Source: Halonatronomonas sp051745425
GTDB lineage: Bacteria; Bacillota; Halanaerobiia; Halanaerobiales; Halarsenatibacteraceae
DNA: 7,475 nt
Assembly (NCBI GenBank): GCA_051745425.1
Contig: JBNJEB010000072.1
Location: forward strand, 1-7,475
Reading direction: 5' to 3'
A program made the position numbers and the translations under genes. Positions within the stretch are counted from its first letter, which is position 1, and each line of letters opens with the position of its first letter. Under the pieces are notes generated by a model. That model worked only from the letters and a program-made list of their open reading frames with translations. It did no database searches and was not told where the DNA came from. Shown here piece by piece: positions 6,334 to 7,475 of the stretch.

Positions 6334-6347
6334 AGGAGGTGGATCTT

Positions 6348-7418
6348 TTGAAAAAAACAGAATTGAACCAATTTCATCATAATCTTGGTGCTAAGATGAT
6401 TGACTTTGGAGGCTGGGAGATGCCAGTCCAGTATACAGGAATAATTGATGAACATCAGGCAGTTAGAAATAATTGTGGTCTTTTTGATGTCTCTCATATG
6501 GGGGAAATAGAAATTACTGGTTCTGGTGCAAGTTCTTATGTCAATCAATTGGTTACAAACCAGGTTGATGTTGAAGTTGGAAAAGTTGTTTATTCGCCAA
6601 TGTGTTATGAAAATGGCGGAATCATTGATGATCTTCTTGTTTATCGTATTAAAAAAGATCATTATTTGCTGGTTGTTAATGCATCAAATAAAGAAAAAGA
6701 TTTTGAGTGGGTTTCTGAAAAGGCTCCAGATACTGCTAATGTAAAGGATGTATCTGATAATTATTGCTTACTGGCTTTACAGGGGCCAAAATCAGAAGAG
6801 GTATTAAATTCACTTGTTGATTTTGACTTAAAACAGATTAAACCTTTTAGATTGACGAATCGAGAAGTTGATGGGCGTGAGATGATTATTTCCAGAACAG
6901 GATATACTGGTGAAGATGGCTTTGAACTGTATCTGAATCCTTCAGATACAGAAGCGACCTGGAATTCTATAATGGAATCAGGAGAAAAACATGGAATTAT
7001 GCCTGCAGGCTTAGGTTGTAGAAATACCTTGAGATTAGAAGCTGCTTTATGTCTTTATGGCAATGATATTAACGAAGAGACCAATCCTTTAGAAGCCGGT
7101 CTTAGTTGGACAGTTAAATTAGATAAAGAAAATTTTTATGGAAAACAAGCTTTACTTGAAATTAAAGATGCTGGCATTAAACGCAAACTTGTTGGATTTA
7201 TATTAAAAGATAGAGGTATAGCTCGTCATGGCTATGAAATTCAAGTAGGTGACAAAAAAGCAGGTTTTGTTACCAGTGGTAGTTTTTCTCCAACACTTGA
7301 TGAAAATATAGGTATGGGTTATTTGCAAAAAGAATTTGTAGAAACAGGTAAAGAAATTAGTATAATGATAAGAAAGAGGGAAGTTAAAGCTAAAGTAGTA
7401 GAATTACCATTTATATAA
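6348..7418 (+). CDS. gcvT: GcvT, aminomethyltransferase (T-protein) of the glycine cleavage system
   Basis: GcvT takes the aminomethyl group from lipoylated H-protein and transfers it to tetrahydrofolate, releasing ammonia and giving methylene-THF. I place the start at TTG 6348: AGGAGGTG at 6334-6341 is then 8 bases upstream, whereas the in-frame GTG at 6339 lies inside that Shine-Dalgarno sequence. The resulting 356 residues match the usual 360-370. Signatures are LGAKMIDFGGWEMPVQY (13-29), GLFDVSHMGE (44-53), GGIIDDLLVYR (90-100) with the catalytic-region aspartates D94/D95, LLALQGPKS (141-149), RTGYTGEDGFEL (183-194) and TLRLEAALCLYGNDI (227-241). The conserved RD pair in GLGxRDTLR is RN here (N226). 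The C-terminal barrel carries the usual GFVTSGSFSPTLDENIGMGY. gcvH follows after 27 bases, so this is the first gene of a gcv operon behind the riboswitch. Confidence 0.96.
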   Translation: MKKTELNQFHHNLGAKMIDFGGWEMPVQYTGIIDEHQAVRNNCGLFDVSHMGEIEITGSGASSYVNQLVTNQVDVEVGKVVYSPMCYENGGIIDDLLVYRIKKDHYLLVVNASNKEKDFEWVSEKAPDTANVKDVSDNYCLLALQGPKSEEVLNSLVDFDLKQIKPFRLTNREVDGREMIISRTGYTGEDGFELYLNPSDTEATWNSIMESGEKHGIMPAGLGCRNTLRLEAALCLYGNDINEETNPLEAGLSWTVKLDKENFYGKQALLEIKDAGIKRKLVGFILKDRGIARHGYEIQVGDKKAGFVTSGSFSPTLDENIGMGYLQKEFVETGKEISIMIRKREVKAKVVELPFI

Positions 7419-7445
7419 ATAAAATTATTTTAGGAGGCTAAAATC

Positions 7446-7475
7446 ATGAGTATACCAGAAGGATTATTTTATTCA
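7446..7475 (+). CDS. gcvH: GcvH, glycine cleavage system H-protein, N-terminal fragment cut by window edge
   Basis: Ten codons are visible, reading MSIPEGLFYS, which matches the typical start of GcvH (a form of MxIPxxLxYS before the HEW motif). AGGAGG at 7432-7437 lies 8 bases before the ATG. GcvH carries the lipoyl-lysine arm that shuttles the aminomethyl group from the P-protein to GcvT and then to the L-protein. Its place directly after gcvT fits. The lipoylation site is beyond the window, so the call rests on the N-terminus and context. Confidence 0.85.
   Translation, partial: MSIPEGLFYS

Noticed and set aside
6315..6662. 115-codon minus-strand open frame over the start of gcvT
   Set aside because: It overlaps the gcvT 5' region and its ribosome binding site, and its translation is the low-complexity antisense of a well-recognised gene.
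6526..6744. 72-codon plus-strand open frame inside gcvT
   Set aside because: It is an out-of-frame shadow of conserved GcvT sequence.

Overview
The window is about 7.5 kb of AT-rich bacterial DNA. Every gene lies on the + strand, packed closely with strong AGGAGG-type ribosome binding sites. The order mnmG, rsmG, noc, parA, parB is the classic origin-proximal arrangement of low-GC Firmicutes. Base composition, a true Noc, B. subtilis-type parS sites and a glycine riboswitch in front of gcvT all fit an anaerobic, Clostridia-like Firmicute. A member of the Halanaerobiales is my guess from overall character; no single feature in the window proves it.

Layout. Positions 2-1831: mnmG lacking only its first two dozen or so codons. 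1833-2591: rsmG. 2654-3502: noc, a ParB paralogue. 3503-4264: parA (soj). 4254-5219: parB (spo0J). 5220-5338: an intergenic region with two parS sites, the second centred in a perfect 32-bp palindrome. 5339-5989: a single-domain TrkA/KtrA-type RCK protein. 5990-6347: a long leader with an AT-only hairpin, a single-aptamer glycine riboswitch, a terminator hairpin and a 13-bp direct repeat. 6348-7418: gcvT, starting at TTG. 7446 to the end: the first ten codons of gcvH.

How the genes work together. MnmG and RsmG modify translation RNAs (tRNA wobble uridine and 16S rRNA). Noc, ParA, ParB and the parS sites form a chromosome segregation and division-site module, and parS sits directly beside the genes whose product binds it. 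The RCK protein probably gates a potassium uptake channel encoded elsewhere. The gcv genes start a separate glycine-cleavage operon sensed through its own leader RNA.

I did not find a convincing undescribed system. The items most worth a second look are the parS-centred palindrome, the diverged specificity residues of the Noc/ParB pair, the acidic linker and missing lysine patch of ParB, the singlet architecture of the glycine riboswitch, and the repeat abutting the gcvT ribosome binding site.
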